64,000 nt of DNA from Melieria omissa (lineage: Eukaryota; Arthropoda; Insecta; Diptera; Ulidiidae), in contig OZ020269.1 in assembly GCA_963971225.1 (NCBI GenBank), positions 14,660,921 to 14,724,920 of the forward strand. The letters are read 5' to 3'. Under the pieces are notes generated by a model. The model saw only the letters and a list, made by a program, of their open reading frames with translations, searched no databases and was not told the DNA's origin. Numbering within the stretch: the stretch's first letter is position 1; the number at the start of each line of letters is the position of its first letter. A program made the position numbers and the translations under genes. Below, in pieces: positions 19,807 to 30,959 of the stretch.

Positions 19807-20580
19807 TCAAAGCCTCATGGATCGTCTGATGAATTGCTTGACCGAGGGATTCTGCACATTCACGAGAATGCCGGGAAAGCCAGGTCGCGCGCATCCATAA
19901 CCCCACGAAACGATACCGCAAATCTGGCCGCGCTGCAAGGCCGGACCGCCAGAGTCGCCTTGGCAAGCGTCCTGGCGACCTGAGCCGCCCACGCACACCA
20001 TGGCCGGCGTGATGCGACTGATGCTGCTGTACTGTTGGCTGCACCAAGTCTGCCGCACCACCGGCATCGACACTGTGCGCAGCCTAATCTCAGCATCGCT
20101 GTCGTTCTCACTGGTTATGCCCCAGCCGGACACCTGCAGCCTGCTGCCAGCGTTCAGTGCATGGTTGCAGAGTGGGAAGGGACGCGCATGGGCGGCGCTA
20201 ATGCTGCGCTGCAACTTGCCAACGGCCACATCGAAGTTGCGTGCGTTGTAGTTGAAGTTCGGGTGTATGAAGAAGCGCACAAAGTTGCGACGCACACCGC
20301 GCTGTCGTCGGTCGGTGGTGTTGGCCAACGCCACAACGTTACTGGGCGCCAACTGGTAGAAGCAGTGGGCGGCCGTTAGCACGTGGCGCGCCGTGATCAG
20401 CGAGCCTCCACAGTAGAAGGAGCCGCGATATAGCAGCGCCACCATGTACGGCCGGTCGGCGATGGTTGTCAGCGCGCCGCCCACAATGCGATCCGAAATC
20501 GTTGCGTTCGTGCTGCGGCTTTGAGCAGCAACGCACAATGCAGCGATGAGGAGCAAAAGTAGCGACGTTTTTGTGGCCAT
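19807..20580 (-). CDS. Secreted S1A serine protease, gene 4 (trypsin pocket)
   Basis: 257 residues: signal peptide 1-19 (MATKTSLLLLLIAALCVAA), propeptide ending at Arg31, then IVGG. The triad is His72, Asp117 and Ser210. Unlike its three neighbours it has Asp189 (RQDACQGDS), Gln192, Gly216 and Gly226 (GFPGI), the standard trypsin pocket, so cleavage after Arg/Lys is expected. It also differs at the substrate-proximal face (FYCGGSLIT in place of YFCSGSLIT) and is one residue shorter before the catalytic His. The propeptide carries a possible sequon, NAT. It sits at the outer (5') end of the cluster and could be the ancestral type or the enzyme that activates the others by cutting at R|IVGG; both ideas are inference. 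Confidence 0.93.
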   Translation of the reverse strand: MATKTSLLLLLIAALCVAAQSRSTNATISDRIVGGALTTIADRPYMVALLYRGSFYCGGSLITARHVLTAAHCFYQLAPSNVVALANTTDRRQRGVRRNFVRFFIHPNFNYNARNFDVAVGKLQRSISAAHARPFPLCNHALNAGSRLQVSGWGITSENDSDAEIRLRTVSMPVVRQTWCSQQYSSISRITPAMVCVGGSGRQDACQGDSGGPALQRGQICGIVSWGYGCARPGFPGILVNVQNPSVKQFIRRSMRL

Positions 20581-20607
20581 TGTGCATGTATTCGAGTAAA
20601 TTTTACA

Positions 20608-20643
20608 ACTGATGGCAGATCTCAAGTGCGAGCAAATTTAAAG
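20608..20643 (-). promoter_or_regulatory. Core promoter of protease gene 4
   Basis: TTTAAATTT (within 20634-20643) lies about 30 nt before TCAGT (20608-20612) on the minus strand. The TATA word groups with gene 2. Confidence 0.7.
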
Positions 20644-20778
20644 TGGAAAAATTCGCATCACATTGTGACGCAACAATGTTAAAAAAGACGCGCGTTGCAG
20701 TGATGTTAGCTCAACTGCTCAAATAGAGAAGACAGACAGACAAATAGATAGGCAGATACTTTAGCTTGGAAACTAATT

Positions 20779-20786
20779 TGACGTCA
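20779..20786. promoter_or_regulatory. Conserved TGACGTCA, gene 4
   Basis: The CRE-like palindrome at the position seen in units 1 and 2. Unit homology stops about 10 bp further upstream. Confidence 0.4.
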
Positions 20787-20795
20787 TCGAAATCA

Positions 20796-22010
20796 ATTGC
20801 AAAAATTATAACGACGTCAATGTCAGTGTTGAGTTTTTTGGTATTCCTAAATTTTCTATATTTACTCAACAACAACAAACAACTATACGAAGACATTTGT
20901 TTTTAACCATTGTGAAGAAGTCGCAGTCAAGTCTTTGCTTAACTGTTCCATTCACTGGAAACAACATTAGTTCTGTTTATTTGTTAATTCTGCTCATTTG
21001 TTAATTTTTGGAATTTTATAAAACCCACATGCGGCTTGTACAAACAACAATTACACCAACAAGTGAAAATCTCGTTTTTTAGGCTTGACAACGCTTTTGT
21101 ATTGTTTTGTTTTTGAACAGCTGACACATGTGTTTTTTTATCAAATCATTGTTTGAACAACTATTGATTGAAAAGTGTGCGGAATTGTGAGTTGGGTTTG
21201 GTGCAGACATAGAAAACAAGAAAATACTACAAAACAATTTGATCAACTGGAAAGCATAGAGTTTAATAACAAAAGATATTTGTTACTTTAAAAACCAAAA
21301 TAGAGGTGACCCAAAAAAAAAGTTACATATTCGTGATAGGCGGCTCCGGAAATATAAGGAACAGTTCAGAAACTTGGGGGTTTTGTGAAGAGCTGATATT
21401 GTTTGCACTGTGAAAAATTTTGGAATAATTTAAGTTTTTGAGTTGAAATAAATTTAAAAAATGTTTTTCAGCTGAACCAATGGACTGATTAACATGAAAT
21501 TTAACCATGTGTTGGTGCATGGTTATGGTGCATGATTATAATATATTTGTTTCAAATTTTTTTTAGAAAAACTTCCAGGATAATAAAGGATACATTTTGA
21601 AAAGGACATTTTTATATCCTTCCGCCAGGATAATTTAAACAAAATTATTTGATTTGAGTTGGAGACATTATTCTCTTTCTTTTGATACCAATTTTGTTAC
21701 ACTAGGATGAGTTCGACCATGTAAATTAATTTTTTTTAATAGGCTGTAGCTTGTAACTGCAAGACCCTGTAAAACCCAAACTAGAGGTGACCCGAAGAAA
21801 ATAATTACATATTCGTGATCAGCGACTCCGAAAATATAAGGAACAGCTGAGAAACTCTGCGGGTTTTTTGAAAACCGCAAAATTGTTGTACCGTGTAATC
21901 AGCAAATGTTTCAGGAATTTCAGAAACAAGTCTGAAAGTCTCTGCATGAATGAATGCTCAACATTCTTTAAAGGGCCATGTGGCGTTTGCACGTTGAAAA
22001 TCGAGTAAAT
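20796..22010. repeat. Intergenic DNA with a 120-bp direct repeat pair
   Basis: About 21290-21415 and 21770-21900 are imperfect copies that share TAGAGGTGACCC, TTACATATTCGTGAT and AATATAAGGAACAG, separated by about 360 bp of unrelated sequence. No gene is supported in the rest. Confidence 0.6.
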
Positions 22011-22014
22011 TTGG

Positions 22015-22302
22015 AAAACTACTATAAGAGTTACATGGGTAGATCAGCAAACTAGCTTCCCACACCACAAGAATCTTAGTTTGAGCTGGTGAAGCCGACA
22101 TGAAGCAGATGAGAATTACAAGAATTGCAGAAGTGTGAAAGAAAAATTTCCAACCGCCGTTCGGTTGCGGCTTTAAACTGTAGGTCCTATCTCCTCCCCA
22201 TCCTATTTTCTCCATTCCGTTTGAAATGTGTGTTGTAACATCTGTGGGAAGAAACAGTGTTGCATTTCAAAAATTGGGCGAAATATGCGGTATCTCAATG
22301 GA
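22015..22302 (+). mobile_element. Degenerate SINE, tRNA-Met-headed family (copy C)
   Basis: Matches the two SINEs at 58.6-59.25 kb: a weak tRNA-like head (GGGTAGATCAG..AGTTTGAGC), the shared GACATGAAGCAGATGAGAAT block, the core GCCGTTCGGTTGCGGCTTTA..CTGTAGGTCC at about 22151-22187, and the 3' block ACAGTGTTGCATTTCAAAAA..GCGGTATCTCAATGG. Box B is eroded. Confidence 0.75.
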
Positions 22303-23459
22303 CCTCTTAATAGGCTTTCGAGGGTGTTTCTTCTCTAACCTAACCTTCCTAACCTTGTACAGCCATATCAGTCTACCTTTGCAAAAACAAAGATGCCTCT
22401 CGACGCAAAAGCAAAAAGCATTTGAGGAAAAATTATCATATCTGTAGTCCCTTGCACCCGGAATGGAAGTGAGAGAGAGTGCAGTAGTTGTCTTCGAACA
22501 TCTCAGACTAAGATTAGGGATGCTACCGTTAGAACTAAATGTGCTAATGACTAATGCATAGTGGATTCATAGTGAGGGTCGCACACTCAATCGGTTATTT
22601 ATCCCTCTTGAGAGGTAAAAGGCAAGATGAAAGCTTCTGGATGTCTCTTGGTCTAATGCCTCCAAGGCACCTCTTCAGAAGAAAGTCTAGTATGTTCAGA
22701 TAGGACTGTCTCTCTTATGATGATATTGTCTGGTACACCAATGGGTCTAAGATTGAAGGTGGCACGGGAGCAGGGATATGTGGTGCTACTAAGCTCCCAG
22801 CTGACACTCAGTCTGGGAGATAAAGCCACCGACTTGCCGGCTGAAGTCTTTGTCATAAATAGACGTGCTAGGAAAATATTTGCACTTAATGTTCGAAGGA
22901 AAATGATAATCACAATGGCTGCCAGTCAGACTACAAAAAAGGTTTTGAACTCAACGACATTTGGTTCCAAACTAGTCTGGAAGACAGCAAATGTTTTCTA
23001 AGATATTTTAAAGTCAAACGGATGGTAATACATTGATTTCCTCTGACTTAATACTTAACAGTAGTGTTCGGAGGGGATTCCGGTCTGTGACATGAGGAGG
23101 TTTAGTGTGCTAAAGTCTCACACTGACGGGGTTAGGCTTTCGATGCTTCCTCCTCGTTAAAAGAAAAAACAAACATTGATTTCCTGCGCACTGTGGACAC
23201 AATGGTAATGAAGAAGCAGACAGATTGGCCAAGTAGAAGGCCGCAGTAGGATTCTATGTACCTGAACCGATCATAGGTGACAGCAACATTCATTACAGAC
23301 AGAATTCATAAATCAGGCAAACCATAAATGATTGAACATAGTGGATCAGCGATGTTTCAAGGTGTTCTTTGCGGTCTGTAAGAAAATTTAAGTACCTCCC
23401 ATGTTACATATAACCGATTCTTACGGCCTCTTATATGTGAGAATGCGAGTACTAAGCAG

Positions 23460-24455
23460 GGAACTGACACAGGAAAGCAACTGATACAGGAAAGGAACTG
23501 ATACACGAAAGTAACTGACACTAGGAAGGGAACTGATACAGGAAAGGAGCTTCTTCTTCTTCTTGACTGGCACGACAGCCTGATTACGAAACTAAGGCCT
23601 AGCTACCCGCAACCAGCCGTGTTGTGCGTGCGAATGTTTTTACAAGGTTGGAAGGGACCTACATTTTTATGCCGATTCCGAACAGCTTTTTCATAGGCAA
23701 TGTTACTCTCAGAGGTTTGCCATTTCCTGCTGAGAGGACAGACGCCGAAAGAAAAATTGTAATTTTTTCTTTTTTTCGGTATTAACGCGACGGAGTATTG
23801 AACTCGCGGAGTCTTAACTCGCGGCCCAACGCACTAGCCAGCTGGGCTACGGAGGAACTGATACAGTAAAGGAACTGATACTAAGAAGGGAACTAATACA
23901 GGAAAGGAACTGATACTAGGAAGGGAACTGATACAGGAAAGAAACTGATACCAGGAAGAGAACTAATACAGTTAAGGAAGTAATACAGGAAAGGAACTGA
24001 TACAGCAAAGGAGCTGATACTAGGAAGGGAACTGATACTAGGAAGGGAACTGATACAGGAAAAGAACTGATACTAGGAAGGAAAATGATACAGGAAAGGA
24101 ACTGATACTAGGAAGGGAACTTATACAGAAAAGCAAATGATACTAGGAAGGTAACTGATACAGTAAAGGAAGTAATACAGGACTGAACTGATACTAGGAA
24201 GGTAAATGATACAGGAAAGTAACTGATACTAGGAAGGGAACTGATACTAGGAAGGAAAATGATACAGGAATGGAACTGATACTAGAAAGGGAACTGATAC
24301 AGTAAAGAAAGTAATACAGGAAATGAACTGATACTAGGAAGGGAACTGATACTAGGAATGAAACTGATACTAGGAAGGGAACTGATACTAGGAATGAAAC
24401 TGATACTAGGAAGGGAACTGATACAGGAAAAGAACTTATACTAGAAACGGAACTA
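23460..24455. repeat. 17-18 bp minisatellite, interrupted by a SINE
   Basis: Alternating units GGAACTGATACAGGAAA (17 bp) and GGAACTGATACTAGGAAG (18 bp), about 40 in total, arranged in mixed order with higher-order pairs. It is embedded in the old LINE and split at 23551-23856 by a SINE. Confidence 0.9.
23551..23856 (-). mobile_element. tRNA-derived SINE, family 1, copy B
   Basis: On the minus strand: head with box A TAGCCCAGCTGG and box B GTTCAATAC, body GTCCTCTCAGCAGGAAATGG, core TTCGGAATCGGCAT..ATGTAGGTCCCTTCCAACC, and end GGCTGTCGTGCCAGTCAAG followed by (AAG)n. It aligns over its full length with the copy at 56091-56404. It sits in the GGAACTGATAC minisatellite, so its target duplication cannot be separated from the array. 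Confidence 0.88.
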
Positions 24456-24965
24456 AGTAAATTTAAAGAGTTATTGGATTAAATGGGAGGATACGAACTA
24501 ATCCAATAAGGAAAGAGGGATTCGACACAAAAGTTCAGCATAAGATGCAGTGCCTGGGGCAGCTGTTGCTAGACTCCTTTATCTAGTCTCATCTAATCTA
24601 TGAGGATTGCTACAATCTATGAGGAAGCTACATGCAGAATAACACTGCCACTCAGGCCCTCCAGGAGCCACAATCTGTACTCACTGACAGCCTATACACG
24701 ATGGACTCGTTCATCTTATAGTCAAAACTAGTACGAAAGTGTAGAGACCTCCTTACGTAGCGAGCTAATCTAAGATGGAAATCTCTAGAATGTCCCTTCC
24801 TTGACACCTTTACCCAACCTTACCTAACTTTGCTGTGAGCATCGGAACGAAACGGGAACCATGCAACACTTCCTCTGCGCCTGTTTGAATGTTCCAATAA
24901 AACACCTTAATATACTCAGGCATTCCAGTGTTAATAGCCGTTAAGATAGTAAAATGCATCCTTCA

Positions 24966-26936
24966 AGTATTTGACCCCAAAAGTGCCTCAGGTGACTCAT
25001 TTATTGCTTCATAAACGAAAATATTTGCAACAATTTTTTTACCCTAACTATAAAAATTGTTGCCTCTTTTGCCATGGAAATTGTTTATATACATATGTAT
25101 ATACTATATATATACATAAATATATATATATAAACGAGTGAATACACTAATAACTTTGTCATAGCTAAGTCAACGCATAAGAAGTTAAGACAACGATTAA
25201 TTTTACTCACTCTCCACACGATCAAAGCTAATAAATCTCGAAATAGCATATAGAAGCGAGCAAGAACACAAAGACGAAGGACGTAAATAAAATTTGCTTG
25301 ACAACCGTTGGGCCAAAGCTGAAATTAGACAGCCGGCAGTGGCAACGGCAAAGTGAAACGGCAGCAGGTGCAAGCCACAAATGAGAAGTTACACTTACAT
25401 CGTGTGAGTGTGTGTGATTCTGTATGAGTGTGTAAGTGAGTAAGTGAGCGAGTGTGTGAGTGAGTGCGAATGTGAGTAATTTCTGCTTCACACAAATTCG
25501 GTAATCCGCACAGATCCGCTTGCAATGCGTTGCCAACGAATTTAATAAAACATGGCAACCAGCAGGATTTTCCTGCTCTCAACTCGGCTTTACCCAAAAA
25601 TAAATTAAATAAAATTTTCCCAAAAAATATAAAAAACTGCTTCCATATGTAATAAGCTTACAAAGCAAACCATGTCGAAGAAGAGTAGCCGAATAAAAAA
25701 TCTGTTCGAGTGCTTTGTGACCCAGAGAGCAGTCGTCGACACAGAAGGAAGAAAGTAAATAAATGAAAAAAACCGAGAAAGAAATAAAATCTGCCGAGAA
25801 AGGCACTGGAGAGTAAACAAAAGCGTCAAGTATGAACACACACACACACACACAAAGCATTAAATGGCAGCGTCCAGGCAACGCCGGCTGCCACGTCGAC
25901 CAAATTAAAAGCTAATAAAGTTGCTTATCACCAGCAGAGAATCTGAGCAGTAAGCGTTTTTATTTTTGTACCGGCAAAAAATAAAAAAAGCTTCGGCTAG
26001 TTGTGAGGGTGTGGTTGTTATAAAATGATAAAGCAAACATACATAAATCACAAAAATCCGGCCAGACAATTGTGCAAAAATACAAAAGGCTGCTTAGTGG
26101 ACGGACAGATACGGTGAGTGGCCAGAGCACAGCAAAACTAAATACAGGAAAACACAAAAGCAGCCAAAAATACAAAAACAAAAACAACAAATAAATTATG
26201 TGCATGATAAATTAAATAAAGGACAGGCCACGCATACACTTAGGTACACACGAACACACACACATACATACGAACTGCAAATAATTGACAAGCAGCGCGA
26301 GGTGAGGCGGCAGGAAATGGTTGTACGCAGCTGTGCCTTGAGCGTTTGTTAATTAATGTGCAATTAAATCGAAATTAACGAGCAATTTGTATGGCAGCTT
26401 AATTTTTCGCGCGGTCGTCAGTGCCACAATGTGTGAAATTTTGGCGAAAAAAGAACAAAAACAAAACTTGAAAGTGAATTAGATAGATGTGGGTTGGATG
26501 TGCTGGATGTGTTTTCAGAGTAATTTGGATTTGGTTTTTAGAAATAATTGAAAAAAATAAACAATATTAAAAAAAACAAATATTTAAAACTTTGGTAGTT
26601 TTTGTTGTTTACAAAATTGTCAAACACAATTAAAAAAACTTAGTAGGTGAGCTTAGCGTTGAGTTCTGTAAAAAGTGTTATTCTGGTAATGTTGGGAAGT
26701 ACAAAAAAAAAACAAAAAAAAAATCAAATATGTATAGTAATACATATATATTTATTTAAATTTTATTTTTGTATTTTTAAATGAATTTTTCATTTATAAA
26801 AAGCAACTAAAAACACATAATATGAATTTTTTTTATTTGCATATATTTTATATTTTTTATTATTTCATATTTTTATCATTTCATCATTTCATATTTTCAT
26901 TTCTCTTTTTAATTTTTTTTATTTATTTTCAATTTC
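24966..26936. other. Intergenic DNA, no gene supported
   Basis: AT-rich, with a TATATA tract (25085-25135), a GTGAGTGAGT-type tract (25400-25470) and (CA)n near 25838-25852 and 26250-26270. Open frames on the minus strand are simple-sequence translations without domains. Confidence 0.5.
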
Positions 26937-27949
26937 ATTTTATTTTATTTTATTTTATTTTATTTTATTTTATTTTATATTATTTTATTTTATTTTATTT
27001 TATTTTATTTTATTTTATTTTATTTTATTTTATTTTATTTTATTTTATTTTATTTTATTTTATTTTATTTTATTTTATTTTATTTTATTTTATTTTATTT
27101 TATTTTATTTTATTTTATTTTATTTTATTTTCTTTTCTTTTCTTTTCTTTTCTTTTCTTTTCTTTTCTTTTCTTTTCTTTTCTTTTCTTTTCTTTTCTTT
27201 TCTTTTCTTTTCTTTTCTTTTCTTTTCTTTTCTTTTCTTTTCTTTTCTTTTCTTTTCTTTTCTTTTCTTTTCTTTTCTTTTCTTTTCTTTTCTTTTCTTT
27301 TCTTTTATTTTATTTTATTTTATTTTATTTTATTTTATTTTATTTTATTTTGGTGTATTTTATTTTATTTTATTTTATTTTATTTTATTTTGTTTTATTT
27401 TGTTTTATTTTATTTTATTTTATTTTATTTTATTGTATTTTATGTTATTTTATTTTATTTTATTTTATTTTATTTTGTTTTATTTTATTTTGTTTTATTT
27501 TATTTTATTTTATTTTATTTTATTTTATTTTATTTTATTTTATTTTATTTTATTTTATTTTATTTTTGTTTATTTTATTTTATTTTCTTTTATTTTATTT
27601 TATTTTATTTTATTTTATTTTATTTTATTTTATTTTATTTTATTTTATCTTATTTTAATTTAATTTATTTTATTTTATTTTATTTTATTTTTGTTTATTT
27701 TATTTTATTTTATTTTATTTTATTTTATTTTATTTTATTTTATTTTATTTTATTTTATTTTATTTTATTTTATGTTATTTTATTTTATTTTATTTTATTT
27801 TATTTTATTTTATTTTATTTTATTTTATTTTATTTTATTTTATTTTATTTTATTTTATTTTAATTTTTTTTATTTTATTTTATTTTATTTTATTTTATTT
27901 TATTTTATTTTATTTTATTTTATTTTATTTTATTTTATTTTATTTTATG
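26937..27949. repeat. (TTTTA)n tract, 1 kb, with a (TTTTC)n block
   Basis: About 200 pentamers of TTTTA with scattered variants. The block 27130-27306 is about 35 uninterrupted TTTTC units, a pure polypyrimidine run. Long open frames through it (FILFY repeats) are artefacts. Confidence 0.97.
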
Positions 27950-28923
27950 TTTGTAAATGTAAATAAATATTTACGTTTATATGCACGAAAGCACACATTT
28001 TCGCTTGTTTTTAATTTAAATAATTACACATTCCTGCTTTGTTCTAACTTTGTGCGTTTTGTAAGTTTTTCAGATTTGCGCTACACCAGAAAAACAACAA
28101 ATTACCACATGAACCAAAAGTGTGAGGGCGGCCAAATATTTAATTGCTGCCACAATAACAACAAAAAACAGCGTTTTTGTGAGTGATTAATGTAGAGAAC
28201 CAGCGCTGTTGGTAAGTGAAACTAAGTGTAAATTAAATTTTCAATTTATCTGCACACAAATATCTACACACACATACATACATAGCCACTCTTGCATTCC
28301 TTGACACATGCGGGAAATATGCAAGAAACAAACAGGAATTTTAATTAATTGGCAAAATGTTTGCTAAATTAACTATTTGTGAAAAACCAAACAAACAAAA
28401 ACAAAAACACCAAAGCAGCGCAAAAATGCACAAAGCATAGTCACACAAAAACAAAAAAACAAAAGAAATGCAATAATAATGACAGCCAAATGCATAGAAG
28501 CAGAAAAGCAAGGAACATTATTATTATTACGCACACTCAAGTGCACAGTGCAGTCGGTCTAGGTCGACTGTTGCGTCGGTGCGACGCTAATGCTGTGTCG
28601 GTATGTGTGCTGCGGTGCATTGTGAGCGACTGTGCTTAGCACAAAGTAGGCCAAGGACAGTTAATGAAAGCGGAAATGACAATGATGCGCAAAAAATGGC
28701 CACTTCAAATCTTACTGTAACGGCACTTGTGCAGCACTGCAAGTGGTTTGTGATTTCTGTGCGATTCATGTAGCATGAGAAGTGAGATTTTAAGTTTTTC
28801 TGATTTCGTTTGCGCACTTAAAAATCTTAAAGGTTCAAGTGGAATTGGGAAAATATGAAACTTTCTTTGTGCTTTTTTTATGTGAATACGAGCAGTTGGA
28901 CAAAAGTGGAGAGAAATCTCAAC
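27950..28923. other. Intergenic DNA, no gene supported
   Basis: Mixed AT-rich sequence with CAAAAA-rich runs (28380-28470). Short open frames around 28380-28950 lack domains. Confidence 0.45.
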
Positions 28924-29045
28924 ATTGATGCATATCTCATGATTCATGATTCATGAGTCATGGTTTGCGATACATGGTTCATGATTTATGGTTCATGATT
29001 CATGATTTCTGATTCATAATTCATAGTCAATGATTCACGATTGAT
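28924..29045. repeat. TTCATGAT-type short tandem repeat
   Basis: About 15 imperfect copies of the 7-8 bp word CATGATT/TTCATGAT, many self-complementary (ATCATGAT, TCATGA), ending at ATTGATAAATCG. Confidence 0.75.
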
Positions 29046-30959
29046 AAATCGTGTAAGTAAAAGTCTCAAGTAAAAGTTTAATATTTTCATTTCATTAAAA
29101 TTTAATTAAATCAATAATTAATTACATTTTTCCAGACCAAATCAGTTCAAAATAAAAGCTTAACATTTTCTTGCTTTAATCGCCTTTGGATTTAATACTT
29201 CAAAGCCGATATGTGAAAAGCGTTAAGCGTTAATTACACACAGAAAAATTTAAGCGCCCAAAAATTTCATATTCTGTTCAGCAGCTGTCGAAACAATTTC
29301 ACAAATATTTATTTTATGAAACTCTAAAGTGATTATTTTCAGTAAAAGCTTTTTTGTTGTTAACTTGAAACAAAGCAAAATTTCACTATTGTTGTTGGAC
29401 GTTCATGGCGAAACGTGAAATATTTCGTTTTATGTAGATTTAGAGCGAATTTTACTGCGGCTGCTGTTGTCGATGCTTGATGCAAACATGTAGGAAACGC
29501 ACTACAACTTCACACACACACACACACACACATACACACAAACAACACTCAGCCATCATTGCAGCCAATGGTCGATTGTTGCTGTTGTGGCTGTGTTCAT
29601 GCAAAAGCAGACGTCGAATTTTTCGATAGTAATTAATGACATGGGTTCGCATTCCTCTCTGCCCTCGCATTCGCTTTGCACTCGCCGCTGACCCGTCGAC
29701 AACTTCCGATGGCGCTTGTAAATAATACGCACGCCGCAATTGCAATTAGCGGCGCTGTCGTTGTCGCTATCGTTTGTTGTACCCAACCATAATCGGCTTC
29801 CATTCGATGCGATTCGATTCGATTCGATTTTTGATGGTTTTTGTTTTTTTGTTTTGCGCTGCGATTTTCGTGCAATTATTTTGCCGACAATTTGTGTGTG
29901 TTTGTGTGTTTGTATGTGTGTGTGTTTGTGTGTGTGTGTTTCCGTTAGTGTGTGTGTGCGTTTGTGTTGCTGCGACAACTAATTGGCTTCAGCTGTCGGC
30001 CGACTGGTCGCTTTGTCGCAGCAACAAATGAATTGGAATTCAATTTGCACTTTGCGCCTTGTCGACTGTCGGGCGCAGTGTCGTGTTTTGGGGTTTTCGA
30101 TGGTCGTAGCCGTGTAACATGTTGCAACATGTGCAATGCAACAATGCTGTTGCGTTTTTTATTATTGTTGTTGCTGTTGTTGTTGTATTTATTATTAATA
30201 ATTGATGTTCCTGCTCGTCAGCGTAATGGCGAATTATGACCGGCGAATGGTTGTAATTAATTACCAGTGGTCAGTGTTGCTGTTGCTGGCAGTTTGTGGC
30301 AATTAAATTGCTGCCAAAATTGTTGCCGCAAATTTCTAGCATATTTATTAGCCATATGTGTGTGTGTCTGTGTGTGTGTGAGTCAATATGTACTCACTCA
30401 TTGAAAACACAACTAGCAATGACTGAGCACTTTGAAATGTAGGAAAAACTTAAAAATTTCCACCAAACATAAATTTCAAATATTAACAGCCAATTCAGAG
30501 ATTTTGTGCGTGTGTGTGTGGATGGAATAGCAGATCACTTGTTGTTAGTTATTTTGGATTATTTTGTTGTTTAAGTGATTATTTGTTATTGCTGTCCTTA
30601 TTTCTAATAGCATGTTTCAATTTTATTGCGCAATATTGCTAGTTTTGATGGATTTGTTGTGTTATATCATTAATGCTTAGTTGGTAAACATTGGTATTAA
30701 TATGTGTGAAATTAACACGTTCGTGGTAAGGATTACGAAATTTTATTGGTTTCTGTTATTTGTGTTTGAATGAAATGATGAGCAATATTAATGTCATTGA
30801 AATTTGTTGTGGTTTTGAAATGAAAAATTATGTTGGAAATTATTTACTCTTTTTATTGCAATTTAACTGAATTGAAAATTGTTTTCGGCTGATAATTTTG
30901 TGATTTATGTAAAAGAAAAATAAGTAATTTATATGTTTGAGAATTTGTATCTTGCACAC
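29046..30959. other. Intergenic DNA, no gene supported
   Basis: Contains (CA)n near 29511-29540, GATTC runs near 29810-29830, a long GT-rich tract at 29893-29965 and TTG-rich runs near 30160-30190. Frames on both strands (29450-30240) follow these simple repeats. Confidence 0.5.

Larger units (their letters stand above)
8755..20795. repeat. Tandem segmental duplication carrying four protease genes
   Basis: Four units (about 8755-10298, 12940-14420, 15540-17138 and 19590-20795) share a 3' start (TTTGCTTACT..GCAATGA), a protease CDS, a TATA/Inr promoter, a flank with TGACGTCA, (GACA)n and AGATAGGCAGATAT, and a distal flank ending in GCTCTTACATAAAGGTTTGG. Spacers between units are filled by mariner copies (units 1/2 and 2/3) and a LINE (units 3/4). 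Identity includes noncoding flanks, so copying involved genomic DNA and not retroposed mRNA. Confidence 0.9.
22440..24965 (+). mobile_element. Old LINE remnant (plus strand), interrupted
   Basis: Decayed non-LTR element. RNase H first-Asp motif: TNGSKIEGGTGAGICGA at about 22729-22785 (Asp changed to Asn). RNase H His motif: AHCGHNGNEEADRLAK at about 23187-23240. The C-terminal CCHC-like block CEHRNETGTMQHFLCAC lies at about 24836-24886, after a 1-kb minisatellite that has expanded inside the element. Frames are broken throughout. The 5' edge is uncertain. Confidence 0.7.

Noticed and set aside
26822..27863. Long open frames of FILFY and FSFLF repeats
   Set aside because: They translate the (TTTTA)n and (TTTTC)n tract. 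There is no domain and the content is pure simple repeat.
29452..30239. Overlapping frames rich in Val-Cys or His-Thr repeats
   Set aside because: They translate (GT)n/(CA)n tracts in all frames.
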